Assembly (NCBI RefSeq): GCF_900005765.1
Contig: NC_041687.1
Location: forward strand, 372,001-436,000
Direction: 5' to 3'
DNA: 64,000 nucleotides
DNA from: Plasmodium relictum
Taxonomy: Eukaryota > Apicomplexa > Aconoidasida > Haemosporida > Plasmodiidae
Part shown: positions 10,572 to 21,800 of the stretch, piece after piece
Layout: every line of letters starts with the position of its first letter
Numbering within the stretch: the stretch's first letter is position 1
Made by a program: the position numbers and the translations under genes
Notes under the pieces: generated by a model
Told to the model about the DNA's origin: nothing
Databases searched by the model: none
What the model saw: the letters and a program-made list of their open reading frames with translations, nothing else

Positions 10572-12110
10572 TTATATTTTAGAATTATAAAAGTTATTTT
10601 CGTGAATCATCAAATTAGATGGTATAACTAGATCTGAATGAAAAGACTGAATTTCTTTTAAAAAAATATATCTTAGTTGTGTTTCTGATAATGTCATCCA
10701 GTCATCAAAGGGAAGTATAATTTTTTTTGTTGAAAAGTTTTCTAAATGTTTTTTCCTAACATCCTTTAAATAAGGATGACTTAAAGCTTTGTCAATAGTA
10801 ATTCTTTTTTTTGCATTAAATTTTAGCATAGATTCTAACAAATCTATTCCTTCTTCTGAAATAGAAGGATATTTTTTTTTAAAGTCAATACCTTTTCTAA
10901 ATGGAAATAATTTAATATATTTAATAACTTCTTCCTTTGTAATACTTTTTAAATCATCTTCCGTTGGAGTACCTATTACGTTAAAAATTATATTTAGTTG
11001 ATCTTTATTACTTTTTTCATGAACTTTTTTGGAATTTCTATCAGGAGATAATGGAAAACAAGAAGAACCAGGAAATAAGGGAAATCTATTAGTTGGATTA
11101 TTTATATGACTTTCTAGCATATTTAATAGTTCAGCAAATATACATCCAGTAGACCAAATGTCAATTGATGTAGTATAATTTTCTTGTAATAAAATAAGTT
11201 CAGGTGCTCTGTACCATCTTGTAACGACATGACTAGTTAGTTGTTTTTTTAAATTTTTATTATGAGGTCCTGGTTCTTCGTTTTCTTCCTTTTCTTCTAT
11301 ATCTCTTACTACATGAATATCTTCATCAGCATTAATAGTTCTAGCTAACCCAAAATCACAAATTTTAACTGAACAATCTTGGTTTAATAAACAGTTAGCT
11401 GGCTTTAAATCTCTGTGTATAATACCTGATTCATGAATGTATTTTTCACCTAATAACAAATTATATAGAATAGTTTTAATATGCTCTTCTGTTAAATATA
11501 TAGGTGTTTTAAATAATTTTTTTAAATCAGAGTCTGCTATCTCTAATACTATATATAATTCATCAAATTTTAGTAAATCGTCAGGTATTATTAAATCACA
11601 TAATCTTATAATATAATCACTTTTTAATCTATTTAATATTGTTATTTCTCTTAATATTCTTTTGCAGTCAACTAAATCTTCGAACATTCTATTCACTTTT
11701 TTTATTGCTACATTTTTTTTTGTATTTTTATCGTAAGCTAAATAAACGTAACCATATGATCCTCTTCCTATCAGGTGTTTTATTTCATAATTGTCAGGAA
11801 CTCTTACATTTTTTATTATCGCTTCTTTTATATTTATTTTTTCTTCTTTTTTTTTTATACTTTTCTTTTCATTATTATTAGGTTTTTCTTCTTTTTTCTT
11901 AATATTCTTTTTTTCTTCAAAACTATGATTTTTTACATCATTTTCGGTATCGTTATTCGTATCATTTAATTCTTTTTTTACTTTCTTCTGATCATCCTCA
12001 GTTATACTATTTTTATTTTTCAGAATAGTCTCTTTGCTAATTATATTTTTTTTCTTCAAATGATTTTCTTCTATGTTAACACTAGCACATTCTTTCTTTT
12101 TTTTTAGCAT
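10572..12110 (-). CDS. MAPK2: Mitogen-activated protein kinase 2 (TSH-type atypical MAPK)
   Basis: Single exon, 512 residues. A Lys/Glu/Asn-rich extension of about 105 residues precedes a complete kinase domain. Visible motifs are the glycine loop IGRGSYGYVY, VAIKKV with the ATP-binding Lys, HRDLKPANCLL, DFGLAR, and the P+1 segment TRWYRAPEL. The activation loop has Thr292-Ser293-His294 in place of the usual Thr-x-Tyr; this is the hallmark of Plasmodium MAP2. A Glu-rich insert lies between DFG and TSH, and a MAPK-type C-terminal extension follows the domain. In rodent malaria the orthologue is needed for male gamete formation, so stage-regulated expression is expected, though no element shows it here. 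The gene diverges from the dynein light chain gene across a 2.4 kb spacer. Confidence 0.95.
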   Translation of the reverse strand: MLKKKKECASVNIEENHLKKKNIISKETILKNKNSITEDDQKKVKKELNDTNNDTENDVKNHSFEEKKNIKKKEEKPNNNEKKSIKKKEEKINIKEAIIKNVRVPDNYEIKHLIGRGSYGYVYLAYDKNTKKNVAIKKVNRMFEDLVDCKRILREITILNRLKSDYIIRLCDLIIPDDLLKFDELYIVLEIADSDLKKLFKTPIYLTEEHIKTILYNLLLGEKYIHESGIIHRDLKPANCLLNQDCSVKICDFGLARTINADEDIHVVRDIEEKEENEEPGPHNKNLKKQLTSHVVTRWYRAPELILLQENYTTSIDIWSTGCIFAELLNMLESHINNPTNRFPLFPGSSCFPLSPDRNSKKVHEKSNKDQLNIIFNVIGTPTEDDLKSITKEEVIKYIKLFPFRKGIDFKKKYPSISEEGIDLLESMLKFNAKKRITIDKALSHPYLKDVRKKHLENFSTKKIILPFDDWMTLSETQLRYIFLKEIQSFHSDLVIPSNLMIHENNFYNSKI

Positions 12111-14481
12111 TATGAAATCAAATATACATTTAAAAAAAGAAAAAAAAAATAATGAAAAAAGAAAGAGTATTATAAATTAAAAAAAAAAAAAATTATTATG
12201 TTATTTAGTTTATTTTATAATTAATAGCATTGTGGATTTTTAAATTTTTTCATATCATGTACTATATATATATATTCATGTCTATCTTATAATAAAAGTA
12301 ACTTTTCCTTAAATATAACAATATTCTATTATTTATCAATAAAGAAGAAAAAATTTAATAGTATTATAAAAAAATATAATAATTAATAAAATATACTATT
12401 TTAATAATAAGGTGGAATTTAGCAAAATATTATGTATATATATTTTTATAAGACAAGGCAACAATACTCATAAAAATTTCTTTTTTTTAAAAGTAAAAAA
12501 AAAAATAAATACATATATATTATATGATATTAAAAAAAATATAGAAAGATCAATATATCTAATTTATAAAAAGATAAAAAATATATGAATTATTTCTCAT
12601 CTTACTCATATGAACATTTCATTTTTCTATAAATATCTATCATATATAAAGAATTACCATCATATATAAATCTATGAATAAATTAAAATAATATACAAAA
12701 TATAAGAAATGATCATTTTGAATTACTTTGTTATATTTTTCTTTACATATATATATATATATATGAATAGATAGATATATAGGATTTCTAAAATTCATAA
12801 TGTCTTAATTTCATAAAAAAAAATATATATATAATAAAGAGTTCTTATTTTCTTCCCTTTTTTTTTTCACATTAAAAAAAAAAAAATTAAATAAATAATT
12901 ATGAGTATTTTAAGTTAATTTACTAATATTTACACCTTTTTTTTTTGTAATAAAGTGTATTATGAATTTAGTAAAAAAAAAAAAAAAAAAATTAAAAATC
13001 TCTATATTTTAATCTTGTTCTTCTATTATTTTTCCTTTTAAGTATATTTTTTAATATTCTAATTTTCTGTGATTCTATATATAAAAAGTTATTACTATTC
13101 ATATGAATTTATTACAATTTTTTATTATCCCATTTTACTTGTATATGTATTACTATTGGAAAATTATAGTGTATAAACTCATTTATGAATACCTATATCA
13201 ACTAATATATTAAAATTTATTATTTGCTATATTAATAAGCATTTTTAATGTCATTAAAAGTGATTGTAGTAGTAATACTAATGAAACATTATTAGAAACT
13301 CAATTATTATATTTTAATTATTATTGTATCATTATTATTATACTTTTATGTCATTTATATAATTTATTTCTTAAGTTTTATTTTATCAATTATTTTTTAA
13401 ATACCTTATTATTAATTTTTTTTTTTTTTTTTACTTTATTTTCTGATATCTAAGCTTAAAAAATTAAGATTAGACAAAAAATAAACACTCTTTTTTTTTT
13501 TCTTCACAACATCATTATTCTATCTATAGTTATTACATATATGTATAAGACGAGAAGAAAATTAAAAAATGTTATGAGTATTTATATGTGCACATCAATA
13601 AAAAATCTGAAAGTTTAAAGTAGAAATAGTTTTTTTTTTTATTAGTCATTATATTTTATATTTTATTCCCTATATATAAATTATTATTGTTAACTCTTTA
13701 ACATTCTTAATTTCAAGTTTTACGTAAAATTTTTTCTTCTTTAAAAAAAATAAAATAAAATAACATACCATTTCATTTATTTTTTATGTATGTATAAATA
13801 AATTTTTTTAATAGAGGAAATTCATTTATTACATTTTTTTATTTTTGAAATTAAATATAAAAAATACTTATTGATTGATTAATTCCTAAAGTATAAAGAA
13901 TTATTATTTTCTAATTTTTTTTTTTTTTAAAACTATTTTGTATGCACATGTTAAAAAAAATATTTCATTAATATTAATATACTCTTTTTTTTTTTTTATT
14001 AGTTATTGTAATAAAAAAGATAAATCATGATGTCTATATTTTTATTTATAAATCTTTAGATGATATTAAATTTACACATTTTTATGCATATTAATATTTT
14101 AGTTTATTTTTCACTATAATAGGAAAAGATAAATTTTGTAAAAAAAATGTTGAATAAATTATAAAAAAAGAATTAGAAAAAAAAAATTTTTAACGAGATA
14201 ATTTATATTATTATTAAGTGTAACTTCTACAATCTAGAAAATAAAATTATAAGAAACAAAAAATAGGAAAATATATATATGCTTATGTTAAATAATAATC
14301 TATAAAGTTATACAAAAGTTATTAATAAATAGTAATAAAAATGATATAATTCAATGTTCTGTGAAATAAGCTACATATATATATTATATTTTTTTTTTTT
14401 TTCAAATATACGAACTTTTGTAATTAAAAAAAAAAAATTTTATTAAAAAGCATATTTTAATAAAAACATATATACAAAAAA
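12111..14481. other. Divergent intergenic region, 2.4 kb
   Basis: Lies between the starts of MAPK2 (minus) and the dynein light chain gene (plus), so it should contain two promoters and 5' UTRs. I see only AT-rich sequence with homopolymer tracts and short TA runs (near 12752). No frame of useful length and no tRNA-like or snoRNA-like element was recognised. Confidence 0.6.
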
Positions 14482-15132
14482 ATGGAAGTAGGAAATAAAA
14501 ATAATGTAAAGAATGTTGAGTCTAATGAAATTGAAAAAAATAATGAGGAAAATAGTAAGGTAAATATGGAAGGATTTAAATTTTTTGCCAATATTTGTGA
14601 AGAAAAATTAAAAATTTTTTTGGAGAATTTCTTTTGTAATAAAAATCTTAAAGAATTAAGTTATGTAGAAGATAAAGATATTATAATGAAAAATGATATC
14701 AATAATGAAGATAATAATTCTTCAAATGAAAATCAAAACAATTATTATGAAAAAAATAATATTATTAAAAGTAATTATGATAAAATGGTTATAACTTTAG
14801 TTGATGAGATCGAACAATTTATGAAATCTTATGTAAATGAAAGATACAAAGTTATTGTTCAAGGTGTTATAGGAGAGAATGAAAGGCAAGGAGTATGAAA
14901 AAAAAATAAAATAAATAAAATTCATATTTTTTTATTTAGATTATAATGAGATTAATATATATATATATGGATATTTATTAATTGCATCTTTAATTTTTTT
15001 TTTTTTTTGTTTTAGATACACATTGCATCCAAATCACTATGGAATGTTGAAACCGATAATTACGTTTCTGCAAAATATGTAAATGACTCTATTTTTGTTA
15101 CTGTTATGGTTTTTCTTTTATATAATGAATAA
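14482..15132 (+). CDS. Dynein light chain, Tctex1 type
   Basis: Two exons, 14482-14892 and 15016-15132, giving 175 residues. The intron has donor GTATGA and acceptor TTTTAG and falls between whole codons. The joined sequence reads ...RYKVIVQGVIGENERQG then IHIASKSLWNVETDNYVS, matching the Tctex1/DYNLT fold (central helices, then strands with the VQ-x-x-IGE and W-D/N-x-x-x-D-N motifs). The usual family length is about 115 residues. The extra length is an N-terminal Asn/Glu-rich tail and a low-complexity insert between the first helices. Tctex1 subunits dimerise on the dynein intermediate chain and link cargo; in Plasmodium they could act in cytoplasmic dynein or in the axoneme of the male gamete. 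The open frame stops three bases after the exon 1 splice site, so the second exon is required. Confidence 0.9.
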
Positions 15133-15844
15133 AATGAGATAAAGAAATGTTTTTTTTAAATGAAATTTTGTCATCTTTATTTTTTCTTAATTTTTTTTTT
15201 TATTTTTTTTTTTATATTCTTTGTGTTCCTATTATGATTTTATTCTTATTTTCCTTATTTAATCCTAATTTTTTTTTTTTTATTTTTAATTTATTTTTTA
15301 TTTTATTTATTTTTCTATTTGTTTTAATTTTCATATTCTTCTACAAAGCAATTTCTTTTTAATATATAAAATGATTAAAATTCAAAAAAAAAAAAATTTA
15401 AAAGGAATAAAAGAAAAAGCTTTTAGAATGAATTCTATAAAACTTATAATTTGTTTAGTATAAAGGAAAAAACTATAAGAAAAATTTCAAAAAAAAAAAA
15501 TTTTATCCACTTAAATTTTTTAACAATATATTTTTTTTTATATTTTTTTTTATCATAGACAATCAATCAAATAATTTTTTCTTTTTTTTCTTTTTTAATG
15601 ATCTTAAATCGCATTTAAAAAATTAAACATAAGCTTTTAAAAATATTTACTACTTCAAGCTTAAAAGAATAATTCATATAGATCTTTCAAAAAAGAAAAA
15701 AAAAAAGTCACATGCATTAAAAATATTTTTTTGAATATATAACTTTTTTTCATCATACGACTAAAAGATGTAAAAACCTTATGGATATTTGTTTGGTTAT
15801 ATATATATAAATTAAAATAAAATAAAATTGTGTATATTAATAAA

Positions 15845-15893
<49 letters not shown>

Positions 15894-16449
15894 AAATTAT
15901 GAGTTTAACACATTTCATTAAGTCATATATAATGGCTTATTTTAATTAAGATCCTTTTTCTCATTTTTTTTTTTTTTTGATATTTTGTTCTGATTCATAT
16001 TATTTTTTTAGTTTTAAAGCGTGTGCATTATTTTTTATATATTTTTTTTTTTTGACATAATTCAAAAGAAAAAATTTTATTTCTTCAAATTTTAATAAAG
16101 AAAACTGGTAAAAATTAATTATAATAGGAAATATTAACTTACGTTTTTAATTACAAATTTTATTTTCATTTTTTTTTTTGTACATTTATTTTTTTAATTT
16201 GTTTTTAACTTGATAATAAGTATATATATATATATGTACACATTTTTTTTTTTGGGGTAATTTTTATGTTAATATTACTAGAATATTAATGTAAATTTTT
16301 TTTTAATTTATTTATTTATTTTTTTTTTAAAGTAAAGTCTTATTAAATCAATGCGTTTTCTAATATTTTAAATTTAAATTATTACTACTTTAAATTAATT
16401 CAATATTTTTACTTTAAATATTTAATTAAATTAAAGATTTTAATCAAAG
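15133..16449. other. Intergenic region between dynein light chain and ROM1
   Basis: AT-rich, with a Phe-coding low-complexity frame at 15147-15362 and a (TA)n-driven frame at 15661-15918 (minus); neither looks real. The (AT)n tract at 15853 is the only notable structure. The ROM1 promoter and 5' UTR should lie towards the right end. Confidence 0.6.
15853..15890. repeat. (AT)n microsatellite, 38 bp
   Basis: Uninterrupted alternating AT run in the spacer upstream of ROM1. Confidence 0.95.
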
Positions 16450-17697
16450 ATGAGTAATATTCACACTTTAGCTGAATATAGAGATGACTACCCGGAAAAT
16501 ACTCCATTTAATAGAAGTATGCAAATCATATTTAATGAGAAAATAAAATAAAATAAAATTAATAGTTTTTTTTTAAACTTTTTTTATCGTGACATATGTT
16601 AATACTGTTTGTTATAAAATATATTCATATTTCACAAAGTATATATTTTTATTTAATCTTTTTATTTTTAAATAATAAGCACCAGGTTATTATGAATCAC
16701 AAAGTAGTTTTGTGCAGAGATCAAAACCAATTGACGTAATTAATCTTATATTTCCTCATTTTACATGGAAAAGTTTTGTTATGGTTATTTCAATTATACA
16801 ACTGGTAATTTTTATAATTTCCATTAGTATTAAACCGGCAGAATTTTTAACTCCTTCCGGTATGTTCTATATATATACATAAATATAAAAAAAAATACAT
16901 ATATATATATTTAAAAAAAAAAAAGAATAATTTGAACTGTATGAATTTAGTAGAAATAATAATTCATTTAAAGAAAAAAAAAATATTACTATTTTATATT
17001 ATTGTTATTTCTTATATATTTTTTTTTTTAATAGAAAGTTTATTAATAACGTTGGGTGCAAATGTTGCTTCAAGAATAAAAAATGGAGAAATTCATAGAT
17101 TAATATTACCAATATTTTTACATGCAAATATATTTCATACTTTTTTTAATATATTTTTTCAATTAAGAATGGGTTTTACACTAGAAAAAAATTATGGTAT
17201 CATAAAAATTATTATATTATATTTTTTAACTGGTATATATGGGAACATTTTATCAGCATCAATAACTTACTGTCCTATTAAAGTGGGTGCAAGTACATCC
17301 GGTATGGGATTAGTTGGTGTTGTAACAGCCGAATTAATTTTATTATGGCATGTTATTAGACATAGAGAACGAGTTGTTTTTAATATTATTTTTTTTTCAT
17401 TAATCTCTTTTTTTTATTATTTTACTTTTAATGGTTCTAATATTGATCATGTTGGGCATTTGGGTGGACTCCTATCAGGTAATTTACTGAATAAAATTTA
17501 TATATATATATGAATTTTCATATATATTTAATTTTTTTTTTCTTTTTTTAGGAATATGTATTGGGATATTGTATAATGGACATATAGAAAATAAACCAAT
17601 TTGGTACAACAATGCAAAAATTGGATCATATATATGTTTAGTTCTTTTAGCTGTCTTGCCTACTATTCTTTTATTTAGTATCCAGCGTATGTGTTGA
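16450..17697 (+). CDS. ROM1: Rhomboid protease ROM1
   Basis: Four exons: 16450-16516, 16680-16859, 17035-17478 and 17552-17697. Together they give 278 residues, the length I recall for P. falciparum ROM1. Introns have GT/AG ends (donors GTATGC, GTATGT, GTAATT). The start MSNIHTLAEYRDDYPEN and the rhomboid core are clear: an L1-loop region with FLHANIFHTFFN, catalytic Ser169 in GASTSGM, and catalytic His224 in DHVGHLGG. Rhomboids are intramembrane serine proteases; ROM1 resides in micronemes or mononemes and can cut adhesins such as AMA1 within the membrane. At least six membrane segments are visible, with the C-terminal one in exon 4. The last codons, CGT ATG TGT TGA, overlap a donor-like GTATGT, but ending here gives the expected length. 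The gene is convergent with the TBC gene. Confidence 0.93.
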
Positions 17698-18412
17698 AAT
17701 ATTATTAAATTTTTTTTTTTTTTATTTAATCGAAGTTATTTATTATTAATTTTTTTTTTTTTTATTACATAAGCTATTCATTTTAATTTAAAAATAAAAA
17801 AAAATAAAAAAACCTTCAATTTGGCTTTATTCTTCTACATTTTTTTTTAATTTTCGTCATTTATTTATTTTATTTTATTTTTTTTTTTGTAATTCATTTT
17901 TGTTAAATTTTAAATATACAGAAAAAATATACATTTTTAATATAAATAAATATATATTTTTTAAGCATACATTTTTTTTTTTAATTAAAAACTTTTATTT
18001 TAAAATAAAAAAAAAAAAAATAATAAAAGTACAAACACCTATATATATAAGGTTTTTAAAGAGTAAACTTTTGTTTTTCTGTAACTATTTATTAGTAGAA
18101 CAAAAGTTAGAATGAATATTTATTTACGAGTAAAAGTAAAACAAATATATTGTTCACAAATTTTTCTTTTTTATTTCTCTATTTTTTCCCCCTTCTTTAT
18201 ATACATATTTAAAGGAAAAAAAAAAAATAGAAATAAATAGTTTTTTCAAAATTAATAAAAAATTAAAATTTCTAACAATTTTTTTTTTTTTTTTGGAACA
18301 AACAAATAGAAATGTTTATATTTACTTAAACATTAGGAAATAAAAAATAGAAATAAAATAACAAAAAAAAAAGGAAAATAACAAATTATCTATAAAATAT
18401 TATATATATTTT
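17698..18412. other. Convergent intergenic region
   Basis: Between the 3' ends of ROM1 (plus) and the TBC gene (minus). Only poly-T/poly-A tracts and a low-complexity 71-codon frame (17900-18115) are seen, and that frame does not look coding. Confidence 0.6.
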
Positions 18413-20427
18413 TTAGGCTATAGTATTTTTAATAATATTTTCCGCTTTGACTCTTAATTTTTTTATGTTTTTTTTCTTTAATACTCCTATTTCATTAAAA
18501 GCAATATACATTAATTTATCACACTCCACCTTTATTATTAAAAAAAAAAAATTAAATAAATTTTATTTACTTATTATTCTATAATGCTTATATATAAACA
18601 CTTCTATTTTTTTTTTATAATTATTTTATTTTTTTTTTATTTACCATATTTTTTGTACACTCTTTGAATAATAATAAAATAGATTCTAATGAGTTTAACT
18701 CAATTATTTTTTGTTGATTCATTTTAAATAAAGCTAATGTTATTCTAAATATTATTTTATCTCCTTCATAGAATAGACAATCCCATATACGTAACGTTGT
18801 AGTGATCTTTAATAAAAAATTAAAATAATAATTAAAACATAGATAAATAATAATATATATATATGATTTATATAATTTTATGAATGTTTAATGAAAAAAA
18901 AAATTTTAATTTTAAATAATTTTTATTATAAATCATTTTTATATGTTATGTGCTCATAAAATAAATACAAAGAACATTTATACATATAATTGATAAAATT
19001 TTTTATTTATTTTATCAAATATTAACCGGAAAAGCAGTGCAAAACAAGCATAAAAGCCATTCCGAGCATATCCATGATATATCAACGTCAAACTCTCTAT
19101 AATAATAAAAAAAAAAAAGTATAAAATTCATAATTCAATTTTTCAATAAAATTTTTTTTTTTTGTAAAAATAAATTTATATATAAAGGTACTTTAAACGT
19201 GAATGAACTTCTGGCATTTTCATTTTAATCAATTCTTCTATAACAATGATATCTCTACGTAATCCACGCATCTCATTATTGTAATAATCTGTAATATAGT
19301 TATAATAATAGTAATTATTATTATTTTTATTAATTTTTTTTTTTTTTTTATAGTTCTATATATAGTGAATACTAACCACTAATATTAATTTTATCATGTG
19401 AATAATCAGAATCAATTAATTGAATAATAGACCAAAATGCCAACTCTTCTTTTAAAAATATTAAAGTTATTGCAGCAATAAAATTCATACTCTAATAATA
19501 TTTGAAACAATATATATATTATAAAAAAGAATATAGCTTCATTTATAATAATAAATGCATAATATAAATTATTATAATAAAGAATTCAATGATTTTTTAT
19601 GTATATCCTCCTACTTAATTTTTTAGTTAAAATTATAAAGAAAAACATACCTGACAATAATTTATTTTGGGTTTATAAACCGCAAAAGCGCGTAAGACAT
19701 TTTTTAATTGAATTAATCCTGGAGAATTTCTTCGATACTTTAAAAAAAAAAAAAGAACAATAAAGTGTTGTGTAAAGTTATATTTAAAATTTATTTATAT
19801 AAACAATTCAAATATAAATACTATGATATAAATAAAATCAAACTACACACACGTTTTTATTATGTGGAAAGGTTCGTATTATATCTAATTCAATTTGACT
19901 TAACACCTTTGGTTCAAGTTCGCTATTTAAGCATCTAGTATTTAAAAAAAAAAAAATAGAATATAGAATAAAATAATAAATTTTTTAATATTTATAATTA
20001 AAGAGATATTTTAATTGTAAAAAAAAAAAAAAATTAAATAAAAGGATTATTTTAAGTACTTTTCATATATAGTTGGATATTTTAAGCACAAAACCATACT
20101 ATCCAAAAGATGTGGCCATATATCAGGTCTAAATATAAAAAAGTAAAAAAGAGAAAAAAAGCTAAATTTTTATCTTTTGTTATTTTACTACAATTCTTTA
20201 TTTTTATGCATTATTTATAATATGGACTTTATTAATTTTTTAATATTATTTTTAAAATAGTGATATTTTCTATAAATGTATATAACCTTAATTTATCTGG
20301 TATTCCTTTTCTAATTAATGTTTTTAAATAATAATTTTTTTTAATATCCCTTTTAAAGGTTAAATAAAATTGCCATCTATTACAAAAAAATATATATATA
20401 TAATTATTTTAATAAATAGATAAAAAG

Positions 20428-20459
<32 letters not shown>

Positions 20460-20803
20460 ATTTTTCAAAAAAAAAAAAACCTTCTTTCAATTTGTTTTTT
20501 ATGCTTTTCTAAAGCTCTTTTATCAGTTGATTCAACAATGCATTCCTTATTTTTCTCAAAACCGTAATGATCATATTCATTATCTGTAATAATTATAAGA
20601 ATAAAAATATATATATATAAATATTTGTTTGTATGTCTATAAAATATAAATTATTTTATTATTTTTTTTTTTTATAAACCACTATTAGCTGTTAAATAAT
20701 TATATGATTCATTATTAGCATTTGAAAAAGCATTATCTGATATACAATCATTATTTTTTTTTATTTTTATCTTGTTTTTTTCTTTGAAGAAATTTATTCT
20801 CAT
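18413..20803 (-). CDS. TBC-domain Rab GTPase-activating protein, 11 exons
   Basis: Exons in coding order: 20680-20803, 20481-20583, 20287-20376, 20060-20128, 19853-19934, 19651-19737, 19377-19491, 19192-19288, 19027-19096, 18645-18806 and 18413-18529. They join in frame to give 371 residues with GT/AG introns throughout. The TBC domain (about 75-330) starts with TLIRKGIPDKLR. It carries the arginine-finger motif IELDIIRTFP in exon 5 and the glutamine-finger motif NYCQSMNFIAA across exons 6 and 7. Later TBC motifs, including ISWICSEWLLCLFCTAFP and LRIWDCLFYEGD, are also present. Both catalytic fingers are kept, so it is probably an active GAP that switches off a Rab GTPase in vesicle traffic; which Rab cannot be told. 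Exons are 69-162 nt, so gene finders that favour long ORFs would miss the whole gene. An N-terminal Asn/Lys-rich tail precedes the domain. Confidence 0.9.
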
Positions 20804-21800
20804 TTTTTAATAAATCACTCCTTTAAAAGTCATTTTCAACATATTATATTATACTTCATATAATATTTAATTTGTTATATATGTATATATGTACACTTAA
20901 TTATATTTTATACATTATAATAGAAAATTATTATTATTTTCTATTTTTTTTTTCTTTATTGTATTATATTTTTTAAAAAGTAGAAAAAATTATGATCAAT
21001 AATTAATACACATTTAAATAAGTACAACGCGAGCATTTGAGTCCTTATTTTCCCACTTTTTTTTTTTTTTTCTTTTGTGTAGTATTATTAATTATTATGT
21101 TAATAATAGAAAATAGTTATTTTAATTAAAATAAATAAATATATATTGAAAGTTAAAAATTTTTTTTCTAATTTGTAGCAAAAATTTTATTATAATAATT
21201 TTTTTTTTTTTTTTTTGTTATAAATCTATTAAATATTTTTATAAAACATTTTAAACTAAAAATGTTATATATATATATATTAGTAATCATTGATGAATTA
21301 AAACAAATTAAGAAAATAATTATATACACATATAATTAAAATAAAAAAGAAACATTTTAATAAAAATTCTATATAAAATAGAAAATTTTAGAAAAAAAAA
21401 AGTAAATAATTTTTTATAAGAGCAAATTAACGGAATCTTTAATATTTTAATAGAAAAAAGTGATACATAAAAATTAAAGGTTATATTTTTTCCAGTAAAA
21501 GTTACACAAAAAGAAAAAAAAAATAAATAAAATAAAGTAAAATTATATAAAATAGTAAAAATAAAAAAAAAAAAAAAAATAAATAAAATATGATAAATAT
21601 ATAAAACAAAATGAAATAAAATAAAATTAATATAAAAGAAATTAAATAATAAAAATGAAGGTGTGTTTAGAAAACATAAAAAGATCATCATTATATAGGG
21701 ATAAGATGAAAGTTACGTTTTCTTTTAAAAGAAACAAAAAGAAATTCCTTAAAAATAAAATAAAGTAAAAGCATGTTTCTTTAAAAAAAGTTTCGATATT
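20804..21800. other. Intergenic region upstream of the TBC gene
   Basis: About 1 kb with poly-T tracts and a (TA)n near 21265. A 123-codon frame at 21320-21691 (minus) is an almost pure Phe/Ile/Leu/Tyr string and is not credible. A 37-codon plus-strand frame at 21655-21768 is slightly better in composition and is listed as a weak finding. Confidence 0.55.

Noticed and set aside
15147-15362. 71-codon Phe-rich plus-strand frame after the dynein light chain gene
   Set aside because: Poly-T tract translation; too low in complexity to be coding.
17687-18430. Possible fifth ROM1 exon using the GTATGT at 17687
   Set aside because: Stopping at 17697 gives 278 residues, the length I recall for the P. 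falciparum orthologue; the candidate extra exon would fall in the 3' end of the TBC gene on the other strand.
21320-21691. 123-codon minus-strand hydrophobic frame
   Set aside because: Almost only Phe, Ile, Leu and Tyr; typical of T-rich spacer DNA read as codons, with no membrane-protein pattern of loops.
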